Positions 46,301-56,700 of a stretch of 64,000 bases of DNA are shown in pieces. Source of the stretch: Ignavibacteria bacterium (GTDB lineage: Bacteria; Bacteroidota; Ignavibacteria; Tepidaquicellales; Tepidaquicellaceae); contig JADJWZ010000025.1 in the NCBI GenBank assembly GCA_016716125.1, forward strand, positions 23,450 through 87,449, given 5' to 3'. The position numbers and the translations under genes were made by a program. Position 1 is the stretch's first letter. Every line of letters begins with the position of its first letter. The notes under the pieces were generated by a model. The model searched no databases and had not been told where the DNA came from. It saw nothing but the letters and a program-made list of their open reading frames with translations.

Positions 46301-49016
46301 ACTTGAAAGCAATAGAGTAATAAAGAATGAGAACGGATCTTTGATATTTTCAGAAATTCCTGATTTAAGTTCGATTGATAAAAATATTAATGATCTTTAT
46401 AAAAAATATCCTGAATATTCTGCTGAGATAAAACTTACGGAGATCTGCGGTAAAGAACTTCACGGGATTCTAACAGGTAAAAAAGATCCGCTTGAAATTC
46501 TTTTTCCTGAAGGCGATATGACACTGCTTACCAGGCTTTATCAGGACTCGCCCGCTTTTTCATTTATGAATAATTCGATTAAACAGATTGTATCAGAAAT
46601 CGCTGACAGAATTAATTCAGGAAACAATTTAAAAATACTTGAAATAGGAGCAGGAACAGGCAGCACTTTAAATCACTTATTACCTCTCTTCAGCAAAAAT
46701 AATATCAAATATTTTTTCACAGATATTTCGCAGGCATTTTTCATAAAAGCTAAAGCAAAGTTTAAGGATAATGAAAATATTGAATACAAAGTTTTAGACA
46801 TTGAAAAAGACCCATTACTTCAGGGATTTCCATTAAATGAGTTTGATATTATAATTGCTTCCAATGTAATTCACGCTACGAAAGATCTGACAAGTTCATT
46901 GCAAAATATTCAAAGTCTGTTAGCACCTCACGGAATATTTATTTTAAATGAAGTTACAGAACGACAGGCCTGGATAGATATTACATTCGGATTAACAGAC
47001 GGCTGGTGGAGATTTTCCGATACTGAACTGAGAAAGTCTTATCCCCTGCTAAGTAATTCAGAATGGAAAAAACTTTTAATGAATTCCGGATTCGGAAGTG
47101 TTGAATTATTACCGGTTGAACAGAATACAAAAATGTTTACAGGTCAGACGATTTTCACGGCTTCATTAAGTAAAACTGTTGAACAGGTTTCATCATCTGA
47201 TACTGAGCTGATAATTTTTTCAAAGGATAAATTAAGCAATGATCTCAAAAGAGCATTTGAAAAATCAGCTACGGCATCAGTTATGATTGAGAACGGTAGT
47301 TCATTTAATAAAATATCGGAAAATGAATTTACCTGTGACTTTACAGACTCACTGCAGCTGAAAGACTTATTAAAATTATTATCAGAAACAGGTAAGAAAA
47401 AACACTTCGTATTTTTCGCCGCTGAAACGGAAGTTATCAACATCGATGTACTTGATGATATTAATTCTCTCAGCGCTTCATTCTTACTTAATTTAATAAA
47501 ATTAAATTATGAAGCCGGTAATAAATTTATTGAATCTTTAACTATACTTACCTGCGGATCAATTTTTGTAAATGTAAGCGATCATGTAAATGGTTTGGTT
47601 AATTCTCCGCTGTATGGACTTCAAAAAGTAATTTCACTTGAGCATCCCGAACTTAAAGTAAGGATCATTGATTTTGATCAGGTCTCTTCATTGGAATATA
47701 TAGTTAAAGAAATTATTTCCGGAAAAGGAAATGAAATGACTGCATTCAGAATGAATAATATTTACGAACAGGTCTTGAAGAGACTTAAAAATCCGGGCAG
47801 TGAAAAAATAGAAATTACAGATGAAGGCGTTTATGTTATTACCGGAGGTTTAAGCGGGATCGGATTGCTTACTGCAAAATGGCTTTCCGAAAAAGGCGCA
47901 GCTCATCTGGCTCTGATCAGCAGAAGAGATAATTACGAAAACGCTGAAAGTATTTTATCTGAAATAAAATCTAACGGAACTGAAGTTAAAATATATAAAG
48001 GTGATGTCTCTGTTAAAAAAGATCTGGAGAAAATTTTTAAAGAAATTAACTCCGGTAAATATCCGGTCAAAGGAGTAATACATTCAGCCGGACTTCTTGA
48101 AGACGGAATATTATTAAATCAGACTGCCGGTAAATTCAAAAAAGTATTTTCCCCTAAAGTCACCGGGGCATGGAATTTGCATGAACTTACAAAAGAAAGT
48201 GACCTGGACTTTTTTATAATGTATTCATCAGTAGCTTCTTTATTCGGATCAGCAGGACAGGCAAATCATTCCGCCGCAAATGCATTTCTCGATTCACTTT
48301 CATTTTACAGAAAAAGCAGAGGACTGCCCGCACTCAGCATTAACTGGGGTGTATGGTCAGAGATAGGATCAGCAGCAGATAAAGGCGCTGATAAAATTGA
48401 GAAGATCCCCGGGCTTGGCTTGATAGATCCCAAAAGAGGCATCCGCGCGCTGGAAAGTATATTCAGTTCGGGCAGAACTCAGATCGGAATTTTTCCAATG
48501 GACTGGAATAAATACAATAGTAAAATTAAAAAATCATTTACTAAAAATTTTGCTGAACCGGAAAATACGCAAACTACGGAAACGGAAATTAACTCAGAGG
48601 AAAGTTTTATTGCTAGGTTAGAAGCTGCGGATGATAAAGGGCAGACAGAATTATTAATTAATTATTTCAAAGAAGTTATTTCAGATATCATGGGACTTGA
48701 TACATCCGATCTTGATAACGAGCAGCCGCTGAATACAATGGGACTTGATTCACTGATGGCGATAGAATTAAAAAATAAAGTTAACATGGAACTTGGAGTG
48801 GATTTAAATCTTGTCAGATATATGGAAGAGACCGGAATAATTCATCTCGCCGCCGAATTGAAAGAACAGCTTCCTAAGATCATCAGCAGCGCCGGCAGAG
48901 AAACTGTTAAACCCGTTTCCGAAATTTCCGAAGAAGAAAAAGCAAGAGACCTTCTCTCCAATCTCGATAATCTCTCGGAAGATGAACTCGACAGACTTTT
49001 AAATGAATCAAAGTAA
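40320..49016 (+). CDS. Hybrid FAAL-PKS: FAAL-ACP-KS-AT-DH-cMT-KR-ACP
   Basis: This 2898-residue megasynthase loads and extends a fatty acid once. Domains in order: fatty acyl-AMP ligase (about 10-575, YTSGSTGIPKGVM); ACP (S648 in GMDSLKAV); ketosynthase (C867 in DTACSSSL, H1002, H1042); acyltransferase (S1314 in GHSAGE, specificity motif IASH); dehydratase (H1623 in DHIVFDN, D1801 in LLDNAF); C-methyltransferase (LEIGAGTGST at about 2107); ketoreductase (TGGLSGIG at 2508); ACP (S2811 in GLDSLMAI). No enoylreductase is visible. It ends in a docking-type tail (SEDELDRLLNES). Oddities: the DH motif H...G is H...D, and the KR Tyr is His (H2650). The expected acyl is alpha-methylated. NRPS genes follow after 6 bp. 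Confidence 0.92.
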   Translation: MKILQEKADNLVDLLRLRADVQPDKTAFVFLKDGEEEGGRFTYSELDVRAKSIASVLQTSGDQGERALLIYESGLEYLDSFFGCLYSGIISVPLHLPGKNKSLSRISAIAKDSDAKIILSTNEIYDELKDEFAKDEILKDLKWITTENISNDNAENWKKPDIKPETLAYLQYTSGSTGIPKGVMVNHSNLLVNLNIIDKSHPHNDNSVMVTWLPIHHDMGLIYGILLPCCCGYPCYFMTPQAFVQKPYRWLAAISKYKGTHNAAPNFAFELCVNKISGDQKKTLDLSSWTTAMNAAEPVRAETIEKFSEYFSECGFKKKYFSPGYGLAEGTLILSTTFTKDEPALKRFDDKAIEKKNTAVPADQKDTASKIHAGHSHSIDDTRIAIVNPTTLIECKEGEVGEVWASGGSIAQGYWKREDATKEIFKAHISDTSEGPFLRTGDLGFIFENELYITGRHKDLIIIRGQNHYPQDIEYTVEASHPALRLGCVAAFSIDYDGEEHLGIVQEIQKNFVNDFDPEEVIKSIRKSVSEEHDLQVQSITLIKPGTVPKTSSGKIQRKACLQGVLKSELEVIADWKDGLSNDYRKNKTKENKSESKPEIVSGKNESKFIPDFRNLKEWLLKRLSEMMQINPGSIDVTESFAAYGMDSLKAVQLSGELETLLGKHLPDTLVYDYPNINSLSKYLAAENVVSVSDDYIKESDAENEPIAIVGIGLKFPGADSPDEFWKLLKDKRDAIREIPSGRWNEDLMNPSTIKFGGFIDDTDKFDPVFFGISPRESVQIDPQQRLALEVAWNAFEDAGIDISSLAGTDTGVFLGICTYDYARYTSGKKELFDVYTGTGTSLSIAANRISYLFDFRGPSIAIDTACSSSLVALHTACKSIRSGECSTAIAGGVNLLLAPDWNVVFTEADMLAPDGKCKTFDSAADGYVRSEGCGIVVLKKLSEAIKSGDRIYSIIKGSAINQDGKSNGLTAPNGPSQEDVIRKALKNAGVNSGDVSYIETHGTGTPLGDPIEVNSIVKVISKDRSPDNECYIGSVKTNIGHLEAAAGIAGVIKTSLALYHKEIPGHLNFNSLNPEIHTEGTAIKISSDEKKWSASKRYAGVSSFGFGGTNAHIILENPPTEVKAVSKKMLLNIFTLSAKNDKALKETAEKYLKVLAENSLSIEDICYTASAGRVSFNHRLAIVCKDTADLTSKLTDFVNGKNSNGLYKGTVKTNHIPKTAFLFPGQGAQFIGMGKELYDSHPLFRKIINRCDEILRDYLLMPLTEVLFHEKDENTNPINETTYTQPALFAIEYALGKLWMSWGIKPDVMMGHSAGEVVAACLAGVFSLEDGLKLAAERGRLMQTMTEEGEMYTVFADEKTTRKFLKGFENNVSIASINGPEKTVISGGKESLSKIIPLIESKNIEFKKIIVSIASHSPLMNSMINEFRKVCETIKYSEAQIPVVSNITGEIVTDKISNAEYWCDHILSPVRFSESIEECVKYGVEIFIDLGPKPTSINMGQETVRDANIKWLPSLKYNFTIWETMLGSLGNIFASGAEPDWKGLWEGFGHGVVSLPNYSFQKERYWIGEGAGKTDLSVFRKNAETGSGSGTFEGQRLPTASKNESIYNIRISGNSPAYLKDHIVFDNIILPGAAYIETALAAFRKFNPEGNAVISGLTFHHALTLEGNKFKNIQIIFHKENKSDYKFKIFSSDVSDNEFEEASWIMHASGNICSAKIKSKDTEFEEVRNKFNINKDTVREEEMIPLINNFYDNVKATGVEYRNSFKGIKELYIKEKSAFSLIQLDSTIKNNNYLHPVLLDNAFQTALSLLISDNNKNAYIPVSINNIRFHNILPDEVYCAAKLSESSLSERVSSADIEIYSLGGEKLCSITGLQLKEISRQEFLAMNDELKDWIYFTEWEKISYKNSNFNLLTADISGMVKKVSDDILHSDTKSDYKNFINSLDELTTQFILKAFSKSEVELIKSGKFSVDDLFIKAGYLNKYKKLLIRFTEILESNRVIKNENGSLIFSEIPDLSSIDKNINDLYKKYPEYSAEIKLTEICGKELHGILTGKKDPLEILFPEGDMTLLTRLYQDSPAFSFMNNSIKQIVSEIADRINSGNNLKILEIGAGTGSTLNHLLPLFSKNNIKYFFTDISQAFFIKAKAKFKDNENIEYKVLDIEKDPLLQGFPLNEFDIIIASNVIHATKDLTSSLQNIQSLLAPHGIFILNEVTERQAWIDITFGLTDGWWRFSDTELRKSYPLLSNSEWKKLLMNSGFGSVELLPVEQNTKMFTGQTIFTASLSKTVEQVSSSDTELIIFSKDKLSNDLKRAFEKSATASVMIENGSSFNKISENEFTCDFTDSLQLKDLLKLLSETGKKKHFVFFAAETEVINIDVLDDINSLSASFLLNLIKLNYEAGNKFIESLTILTCGSIFVNVSDHVNGLVNSPLYGLQKVISLEHPELKVRIIDFDQVSSLEYIVKEIISGKGNEMTAFRMNNIYEQVLKRLKNPGSEKIEITDEGVYVITGGLSGIGLLTAKWLSEKGAAHLALISRRDNYENAESILSEIKSNGTEVKIYKGDVSVKKDLEKIFKEINSGKYPVKGVIHSAGLLEDGILLNQTAGKFKKVFSPKVTGAWNLHELTKESDLDFFIMYSSVASLFGSAGQANHSAANAFLDSLSFYRKSRGLPALSINWGVWSEIGSAADKGADKIEKIPGLGLIDPKRGIRALESIFSSGRTQIGIFPMDWNKYNSKIKKSFTKNFAEPENTQTTETEINSEESFIARLEAADDKGQTELLINYFKEVISDIMGLDTSDLDNEQPLNTMGLDSLMAIELKNKVNMELGVDLNLVRYMEETGIIHLAAELKEQLPKIISSAGRETVKPVSEISEEEKARDLLSNLDNLSEDELDRLLNESK

Positions 49017-49022
49017 AAATTA

Positions 49023-52000
49023 GTGTCAGATAAAAATATTAACGAGAATAAATTAATCTTATCATCTCAGGAAAAGCTAGCTCTTCTGAAAAAACAGCTT
49101 CTCCAAAAAACTAAAAATGAAGACCTGACTTTTCCTCAATCCTACGGTCAGAGAGCGCTTTATTTCCTGTATATCACTTCACCCGATAGCACCGCTTACA
49201 ATGTATGTTTCACTGCAAGAATTATTTCAGAGATTAATATACCCGCTCTTAAAAAATCCTTTCAGAGATTAATTAACCGTGATCAGTCACTGAGATCGAA
49301 TTTTAAAATAGCCGACGGTAAACCTGTTCAGACTGTAAGCGGGTTCAAGGAAATTTGCTTTAAGGAAGTTGATGTATCGGATAAAAATGATTATGAAATT
49401 AAAAATATAGTAAACGGTTTTCACAGGACGCCATTTGATCTTGAAAATGGCGATGTATTTAAAGTTTATCTTTTTAAAAAATCCTATAATAATTTCATAC
49501 TGCTCATCAGCGTTCATCATATTGCCTGTGACGGCTGGTCGATCGGTATTATGCTGAATGAGTTACAGCATATTTACGAGTCGGAAACAGATAATAAAAA
49601 TATTTCTTTTCCGCCGCTTACGAATAAATATTCTGATTATGTAAATTTTCAAAATGAATTTGTACAAAGTGAAAAAGGCGTTGAACAATGGAACTACTGG
49701 AAAGAAGAGCTCGGCGGAGAACTGCCGGCTTTAAATATCACACCCGACAAATCCAGACCTGCAGTTCAGTCCTTTAACGGCTCCGCTGAATATTTTCATC
49801 TGGATAAAGAACTTACCGATGAATTAAATAAATTTTCTAAGTCTGAAGGAACAACTGTATTTGTTACACTTCTCACAGCTTACTTTGTTTTTCTTTATAA
49901 ATACTGCGGACAGAATGATATCATCGTCGGTTCGCCGACTGCAGGAAGGACCAATACAGAGTTTGATAAACTGATCGGTTACTTTATAAATCCTGTTTCA
50001 GTAAGAGGAAGTATAAACGGATCGGTTTCCTTTAAAGAAATATTAAAGCAGATCAGGAAAAAAGTTTTATATGCAGTTTCAAATCAGGACTTTCCTTTTC
50101 CGCTTATTGTAGAAAAGTTATTGAATAAAAGAGATCCGGGCAGGTCAGCAGTCTTTCAGACTTTTTTCGGGATGCAGAAAATTCAGCAGAGTGAATATCT
50201 TCAGGAGCTTATCGTCTATAATAACGATGATGTAAAAGTGAACTGGGGAAGTCTTACGCTTCAGCCATACGGCATTACTCAGCAGGACGGCCAGTTTGAT
50301 CTTAATCTTGAATTCATCGCAGGTAAAAATATTTTCTCCGGCGCATTCAAATATAACCGTGATATTTTTGATAAAGAAACTATCGCCGGCATGGCTGAAA
50401 ATTTTTCAAATCTGCTAAAGAACATTCTTTCTGATCCGGATTCTGAAATTAAAGATCTCAATCTCCTTTCACCGGCTATTAGGAATGAATTAATCGTTGA
50501 CCGGAATAATACATCTCGTGAATTTGATAATTTTGACTTTGTTCATAATCTCTTTCACAAAAATGCAAAGCTGTATCCCGAAGCGACTGCTTTAATTTCT
50601 GATGATGCTGAAATATCATACAGAGAGCTTGATGAAAGTTCAAACAGACTTGCAAATTATTTAATTAAAAAAGGAATCAGAGCCGGAGACCTGATGTGCA
50701 TTTGCATGGAAAGATCTCCTGATATGGTAATATCCATTCTCGGAGTTTTAAAATCAGGAGCTGCTTATGTTCCGGTCGATCCTAATTATCCCGCAGACAG
50801 GGTCGCTCACATGATCTCTGATTCAGGATCTAAATTCATTCTAACACAAAAAAAGATCTTAGAGAATCTTAAGAATATTAAAGCTGAAACTATAATAACT
50901 GATGATGATAATTCTGAATATTTAAAAGAAGAAAATATATATCCTGAAATTAATTCATCTCTATCCGATCCTGCTTACGCAATTTACACTTCCGGTTCGA
51001 CAGGAATTCCGAAAGGAGTGTTAATCAGTCATAGATCTCTGACAAATCACATGCTCTGGATGATCAATGAATTCAGCTTTGACTCTTCTGTCAGAGTCTT
51101 TCAGAAAACTCCTTTCAGCTTTGATGCGTCTGTGTGGGAATTCTACCTGCCGCTCATAACCGGCGGAGCGCTTGTGATAGCAGGTCCTGACGGACATATG
51201 GATACAGCTTATATGAAGGAAAACATTAAGCGAAACAACGTGAATGTAATTCAGATGGTGCCTTCGCTGCTGAATTTATTTCTCGATGAACCGGGTATTG
51301 AAGAATGTAAAAGTCTGAAATTCATTTTCTCCGGTGGTGAAGCGCTCACAAAAATTTTATGCAATAAAGTTTACTCAAAGCTTGACGTGACTTTTTGCAA
51401 TCTGTACGGTCCGACTGAAGCGACTATAGATTCCACGTTTTATATCTGCAATAAAAACGAGACGGAAGAAAATATTCCGATAGGAAAACCGGTAAGTAAT
51501 GCCAGAGCATATATACTTGACGGTGATATGAATCCTGTTCCTGACAGAGCTGCAGGCGAACTGTATCTTGGCGGCGTTAATATTGCTCTGGGTTATGTGA
51601 ATAATAAAACTCTAACTGATGAAAAATTTTCGGATGATATTTTTTCTGATATCCCCGGAGAGAAAATGTACAGGACAGGAGATCTTGCAAAGTATAAATT
51701 CAATGGCGAACTTGTATTTCTCGGCAGGTCTGATGAACAGGTAAAATTCAGGGGTTTCAGAATAGAACTTGGAGAGATCGAATCAGTTATTAATACTCTG
51801 AATGGGATAAAGTCTTCAATAGTTTTATTAAGAGAAGACAAACCTGGAAATAAAAAATTAACCGCTTATATTTTACCGGACAGTATTGCAGTTCAGGAAG
51901 TAAATGAAATAAAAACTTTTCTCAAAGAGAAACTGCCTGAATACATGATTCCTTCCGCATTCATCATACTTGATAAAATTCCATATACTCCAAACGGAAA

Positions 52001-53723
52001 GATAGATAAAAAATCACTTCCGCCGCCGGACGATATTTTAATTTCCACAGACAGTTATACAGAACCTGTAAAGCCCGTTGAAATTATTCTGTCAAAAATC
52101 TGGAAGGATATTTTAAAAATTGAAAAGGTCGGTATTAATGATAACTTTTTTGAACTCGGCGGAGATTCAATCATCAGCATTCAGATAATTTCCCGCGCTA
52201 ATCAGGAAGGTATAAAGATAAGTCCCAAACAGATATTTCAGCATCAGACCATCGCTGAATTGTCGGCGGTCGCAGAGCTAAAAACCGCTGAAGCTGTTGA
52301 TCAGAATCCCTTCACCGGCAAAGCCCTGCTCACACCCGTTCAGCAAAGATTCTTCAGTCACGGTTTATCAAAACCATCTCTCTTCAATCACTCGATCATA
52401 TTTGATATTCCATCGGAACTGAATTCGGATCATCTCAAAAAGTCTTTTGAATTTATATATAAACATCATGACGCATTGAGGTTAAGTATTGAGTTCAAAG
52501 GAAATGAAATTATACAGTATAACAATGAAGTCCGTGATGTGGATTTATTTTCAACTGAAGATCTTAGAAACATTCCGGAGAATGATATTCAAAAAGTAGT
52601 TTGTGACAGATCAGTCTTTCATAATCTAAATATTGACATTACAAAAGGTGAACTTATCAAAGCAGTAAGATTTATTACTGATGATAAAGATGATGATCTC
52701 TTGCTGATCTGCATTCATCACTTATGTATAGACGGAATTTCATGGAGGATCATACTTGAAGATCTTAATTCGCTTATTACAAAATTTCAGGATAATAAAC
52801 CTCCTGAACTTCCGCTCAAAACTACTTCATTCCGGGACTGGAGTTTTATTTTAAAAGATCATGCTCAGAGTGATAAGATAAAGAATGAATATTCATACTG
52901 GAAAAAACTATTACAATTAAAATCTGATAAGATCAAAACTTACAAAGATTCTGATCACTCAGAAAATACTATAAGTAGTGAAGAGACTGTTGAACTTCAT
53001 TTAACGGAAGAATCTTCCGCAGTTATTCTTAAAGACATTCACAAAACATATAACACGCAGATCAACGACATACTTCTGACTGCTTTAATTTTAGCATTTA
53101 ATAAATGGCAGGGTCATAATAAATTACTTCTGAATCTCGAAGGTCACGGCCGTGAAGATATTTCTGAAAAAGCAGACATAATAAGAACTGTCGGGTGGTT
53201 TACCTCCGTCTATCCTGTTATGCTGAATATAAGCGACCCTTCGGATACAGGAAGCTGCATCAAATCTGTGAAAGAAAATTTAAGAAATATTCCTGACAGT
53301 GGAATTGGATTCGGATTACTGAAATATTTAAGCGAAGATAATGAATTAAAAAAATCCCTTTCTTCATATGGTGAACCTGAAATTCTTTTTAACTATTTAG
53401 GTCAAATGGATTTCAATACAGACTGGAAGATCAAAGGAGATTTAAAATTAGTTCAGGATAAAAATGAATTGAGATTTCACATCATTGAGATCAATGCATT
53501 GACCTTAAATAACAGAATTAAATTTGAATTCGGATACAGCGGTAATTTTCATAACAGGGGAACAATTGTAAGCTTAACTGAATTTTACAGCGAAAGTATA
53601 AACGAAATCATAAGACACTGCGCAGATGACAAAACAGGTAGCGGATACACACCGTCTGACTTCTCCGCAGCGGGACTGGATCAGAGTGAACTTGATGATC
53701 TGATGAATAATTTAAACTCATAA
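49023..53723 (+). CDS. NRPS module C-A-PCP-E (predicted Gln, epimerised to D)
   Basis: GTG start at 49023, 6 bp after the PKS stop. A short helical N-terminal docking-like region (LSSQEKLALLKKQLLQKT) precedes the condensation domain with HHIACDG (H165-D170), an LCL-like type suited to accept the acyl chain from the PKS ACP. The adenylation domain (about 500-1000) has pocket residues D-A-W-Q-F-G-L-I-D-K by alignment with GrsA (FDASVWE, VIQMVPS, FSGGEA, NLYGPTEATID), the known glutamine code. PCP S1049 lies in GGDSIISI. An epimerisation domain follows with HHLCIDG (H1232-D1237), EGHGRE and VGWFTSVYP. The module adds Gln and converts it to D-Gln. Confidence 0.92.
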   Translation: MSDKNINENKLILSSQEKLALLKKQLLQKTKNEDLTFPQSYGQRALYFLYITSPDSTAYNVCFTARIISEINIPALKKSFQRLINRDQSLRSNFKIADGKPVQTVSGFKEICFKEVDVSDKNDYEIKNIVNGFHRTPFDLENGDVFKVYLFKKSYNNFILLISVHHIACDGWSIGIMLNELQHIYESETDNKNISFPPLTNKYSDYVNFQNEFVQSEKGVEQWNYWKEELGGELPALNITPDKSRPAVQSFNGSAEYFHLDKELTDELNKFSKSEGTTVFVTLLTAYFVFLYKYCGQNDIIVGSPTAGRTNTEFDKLIGYFINPVSVRGSINGSVSFKEILKQIRKKVLYAVSNQDFPFPLIVEKLLNKRDPGRSAVFQTFFGMQKIQQSEYLQELIVYNNDDVKVNWGSLTLQPYGITQQDGQFDLNLEFIAGKNIFSGAFKYNRDIFDKETIAGMAENFSNLLKNILSDPDSEIKDLNLLSPAIRNELIVDRNNTSREFDNFDFVHNLFHKNAKLYPEATALISDDAEISYRELDESSNRLANYLIKKGIRAGDLMCICMERSPDMVISILGVLKSGAAYVPVDPNYPADRVAHMISDSGSKFILTQKKILENLKNIKAETIITDDDNSEYLKEENIYPEINSSLSDPAYAIYTSGSTGIPKGVLISHRSLTNHMLWMINEFSFDSSVRVFQKTPFSFDASVWEFYLPLITGGALVIAGPDGHMDTAYMKENIKRNNVNVIQMVPSLLNLFLDEPGIEECKSLKFIFSGGEALTKILCNKVYSKLDVTFCNLYGPTEATIDSTFYICNKNETEENIPIGKPVSNARAYILDGDMNPVPDRAAGELYLGGVNIALGYVNNKTLTDEKFSDDIFSDIPGEKMYRTGDLAKYKFNGELVFLGRSDEQVKFRGFRIELGEIESVINTLNGIKSSIVLLREDKPGNKKLTAYILPDSIAVQEVNEIKTFLKEKLPEYMIPSAFIILDKIPYTPNGKIDKKSLPPPDDILISTDSYTEPVKPVEIILSKIWKDILKIEKVGINDNFFELGGDSIISIQIISRANQEGIKISPKQIFQHQTIAELSAVAELKTAEAVDQNPFTGKALLTPVQQRFFSHGLSKPSLFNHSIIFDIPSELNSDHLKKSFEFIYKHHDALRLSIEFKGNEIIQYNNEVRDVDLFSTEDLRNIPENDIQKVVCDRSVFHNLNIDITKGELIKAVRFITDDKDDDLLLICIHHLCIDGISWRIILEDLNSLITKFQDNKPPELPLKTTSFRDWSFILKDHAQSDKIKNEYSYWKKLLQLKSDKIKTYKDSDHSENTISSEETVELHLTEESSAVILKDIHKTYNTQINDILLTALILAFNKWQGHNKLLLNLEGHGREDISEKADIIRTVGWFTSVYPVMLNISDPSDTGSCIKSVKENLRNIPDSGIGFGLLKYLSEDNELKKSLSSYGEPEILFNYLGQMDFNTDWKIKGDLKLVQDKNELRFHIIEINALTLNNRIKFEFGYSGNFHNRGTIVSLTEFYSESINEIIRHCADDKTGSGYTPSDFSAAGLDQSELDDLMNNLNS

Positions 53724-56700
53724 ATGGATAGAGATCTAAAAAATAAAGTTGAAGATATTTACGAACTCTCGCCGATGCAGCAGGGAATGCTTTTTCATAC
53801 TTTGTATGAGGAAGGTTTAGATGCATACTTCGAACAGTTTTGTTATGACCTTGAAGGAGATCTTGATCCTGATTTATTTGAAAAAGCCTGGAATGAAATT
53901 GTGAAAAGACACGGTGTTCTTAGAACGTCATTTCAATGGAAAGGTATTTCAAAGCCCGTTCAGATAGTTAATAGATCTGTTTCTCTTCCCTGGGAAAATA
54001 TTTCATGGTCAGATGTGGCGGAAGGAAATATCGAAAATGAATTCCTGAAATTTATTAAGAGCGACAGGACAAAAGGATTTTCTATGGAGCAGGCTCCGCT
54101 TATGAGATGCGCTCTTATCAGGATCAAGGAATCCACTTTTAAATTTGTCTGGAGCTTTCATCATATTCTTATGGACGGCTGGAGCTATCCGGTTGTTCAG
54201 AAAGAAGTTTTTGATATTTACGAATCATTAAAAAAGAATGAACAGATAAATCTCCCGCAGCCGGTATCATATAAGCAGTTCATTGTCTGGTTAAATACTA
54301 CAGATAAGAATTCCGCAATGGCTTTCTGGGAAGAAGAACTGAAAGGATTTTCAACACCTACGCCGATGACTTACAACAGGAACGAAGCTGGCGGCGAAGT
54401 AAAAGATATTGAAATTAAATTTGATGAAAAATTAACTGCTGAGCTTAACTCTTTTGTAAGAGAGAATAAGCTGACGATGAACAGTATCTTTCAGGGAATA
54501 TGGGCTCTGATATTAAGTAAATACAGAAATGAAAATGATGTCCTCTTCGGAGGAACAGTTTCCGGCAGGAATCCTCAGCTGAACGGAATTGAATCAATGG
54601 TCGGATTATTCATTAACACGCTTCCGGTCAGAATTAAAATTGATTACGATAAAGATATTAAGTCATGGCTGAAAGAACTGCAGACAAAGCAGATCGAACG
54701 TGATCAGTTCGCATACGGTTCGCTAGTTGATATTCAGGAATGGAGTGAGATACCAAGAGGTACGCAGCTCTTTGAAAACATTCTTGTATTTGAAAATTAT
54801 CCTGTAGATAAATCTCTTGAAGTAGGCGTTGCCGGAATTAAAATAAAAAATCTTAAAGCTTTTGAGAGAACAAATTTTCCGCTGACGGTTCTTATTGCTC
54901 CCGGAAAAGAAATGTCTGTTCATATCGCTTTCGAGACTTCTAAGTTTACTGAAGCATTCATAAATAAGATACTTTCTCATTTCAATTCCCTCGTCAGTCA
55001 GATAATAAAAGATCCTGATTCCAAATTATCCGGTCTGACTTTATTAAGCGAAGAGGAAAGAAATAAAATTTTATTTGATTGGAATGATACCGCTGCAGAT
55101 GTTGACATTAAATGCATGCATGAAATGTTTTCTGAGGCAGCCGAAAAATTCCCTGATAGAGCTGCACTTGAAAGCGGTGATAAAAAATATTCTTATAAAG
55201 AACTTGATGAATTATCAAACCGTCTTGCAAACAGATTAATTAAAGAAGGAATAACTCCCGGCGACTGTATCGGCATTTGTTTAAAGCGGTCTGCGGAGAT
55301 GATCATTTCACTTCTCGGTATTTTAAAATCAGGCGCTGCTTATGTTCCGGTCGACCCTTCATTCCCTGAAGACAGGATACAATATTTGCTTGAAGACTCC
55401 GGTGTCAAAATTCTGATTACTTCAGAGGACATTCCGGTAAAATTTGAAAACGGTTCACGGAAAATATTTTTGATTGACAAAAACATTGCTTCTCTGGAAA
55501 ATGAAAGCAAAGAAGCTCCGGTAACAGGTGTAACGCCTTCTGATCTTTTGTATATAATTTATACATCCGGATCGACAGGCAAACCTAAAGGTGTTCTGAT
55601 GATGCATAAGTCACTCAGCAATTTACTGAACTGGCAAATGCGCAGTCATAGATTTGAAGAAGGATACAGAGTTCTTCAGTTCACGACACTTAGTTTTGAT
55701 GTTTCATTTCAGGAAATTTTCTCCACATGGATCTCCGGCGGAACACTGGTAATGCTTACTGATGAAGAGAGGAAAGATCTCACGCAGATTGTGAATATTC
55801 TAAAAGAGAAAAACATACAAAGGATATTCCTTCCCTTTGTAGCGCTTCAGGGAATTTCTGAAATATGCATGTCATCATCTGTTAAAGATTTACCTCTTCA
55901 GGAAGTCATTACAGCAGGAGAGCAGATACAGATCACGCCTGCGCTGCTTTATTTTTTCAATCATCTTAAGGACTTTACATTTTCAAATCATTACGGACCA
56001 TCGGAAGCGCATGTGGTTACGAGTTATACTTTTGGAAATGACACTTCAGCATGGCCGAACTATCCCCCGATCGGCAAGCCTGTTTTTAATAACAGGATTT
56101 ATATTCTTGATAATAAATTACAGCCTGTGCCGCCAGGCGTTACAGGAGATCTTTATATCGGAGGCATATCGCTTGTCAGAGGATATTTAAACAGAGATGA
56201 ACTTACCAAAGAAAAATTTAAAGATGATCCTTTTATAAAAGGCGAAAGAATTTATAAGACAGGAGATCTTGCCAGATATCTTGAAAACGGTGACATAGAG
56301 TTTCTCGGACGCGCTGACAGTCAGATCAAGCTGAGAGGATACAGGATTGAACTCGGTGAGATCGAAAACGTAATCAGCGAATTCGGCGGAATTAAAAATG
56401 TAGTTGTAACTGCAAAAGAATTTATCAATGGCGATAAAAGATTATTCGCTTACATAGTCACCAATGACGGGAATGAAATCGAAAAGGAAAGTCTGGTAAA
56501 ATTTTTAAAATCCAAGATTCCTGATTATATGATACCTCAGGATTTTATTTTCATAAGCGAAATGCCGCTGACCGGAACAGGTAAGATTGATCTGAAAGCT
56601 CTTCCTGAACCCGAACTCATTTCCGGCGGTACCGCGGATTATACTGAACCAAAGGATCCGCTCGAACTTCAGCTTGTTAACATATGGGAAAAAGTTTTAG

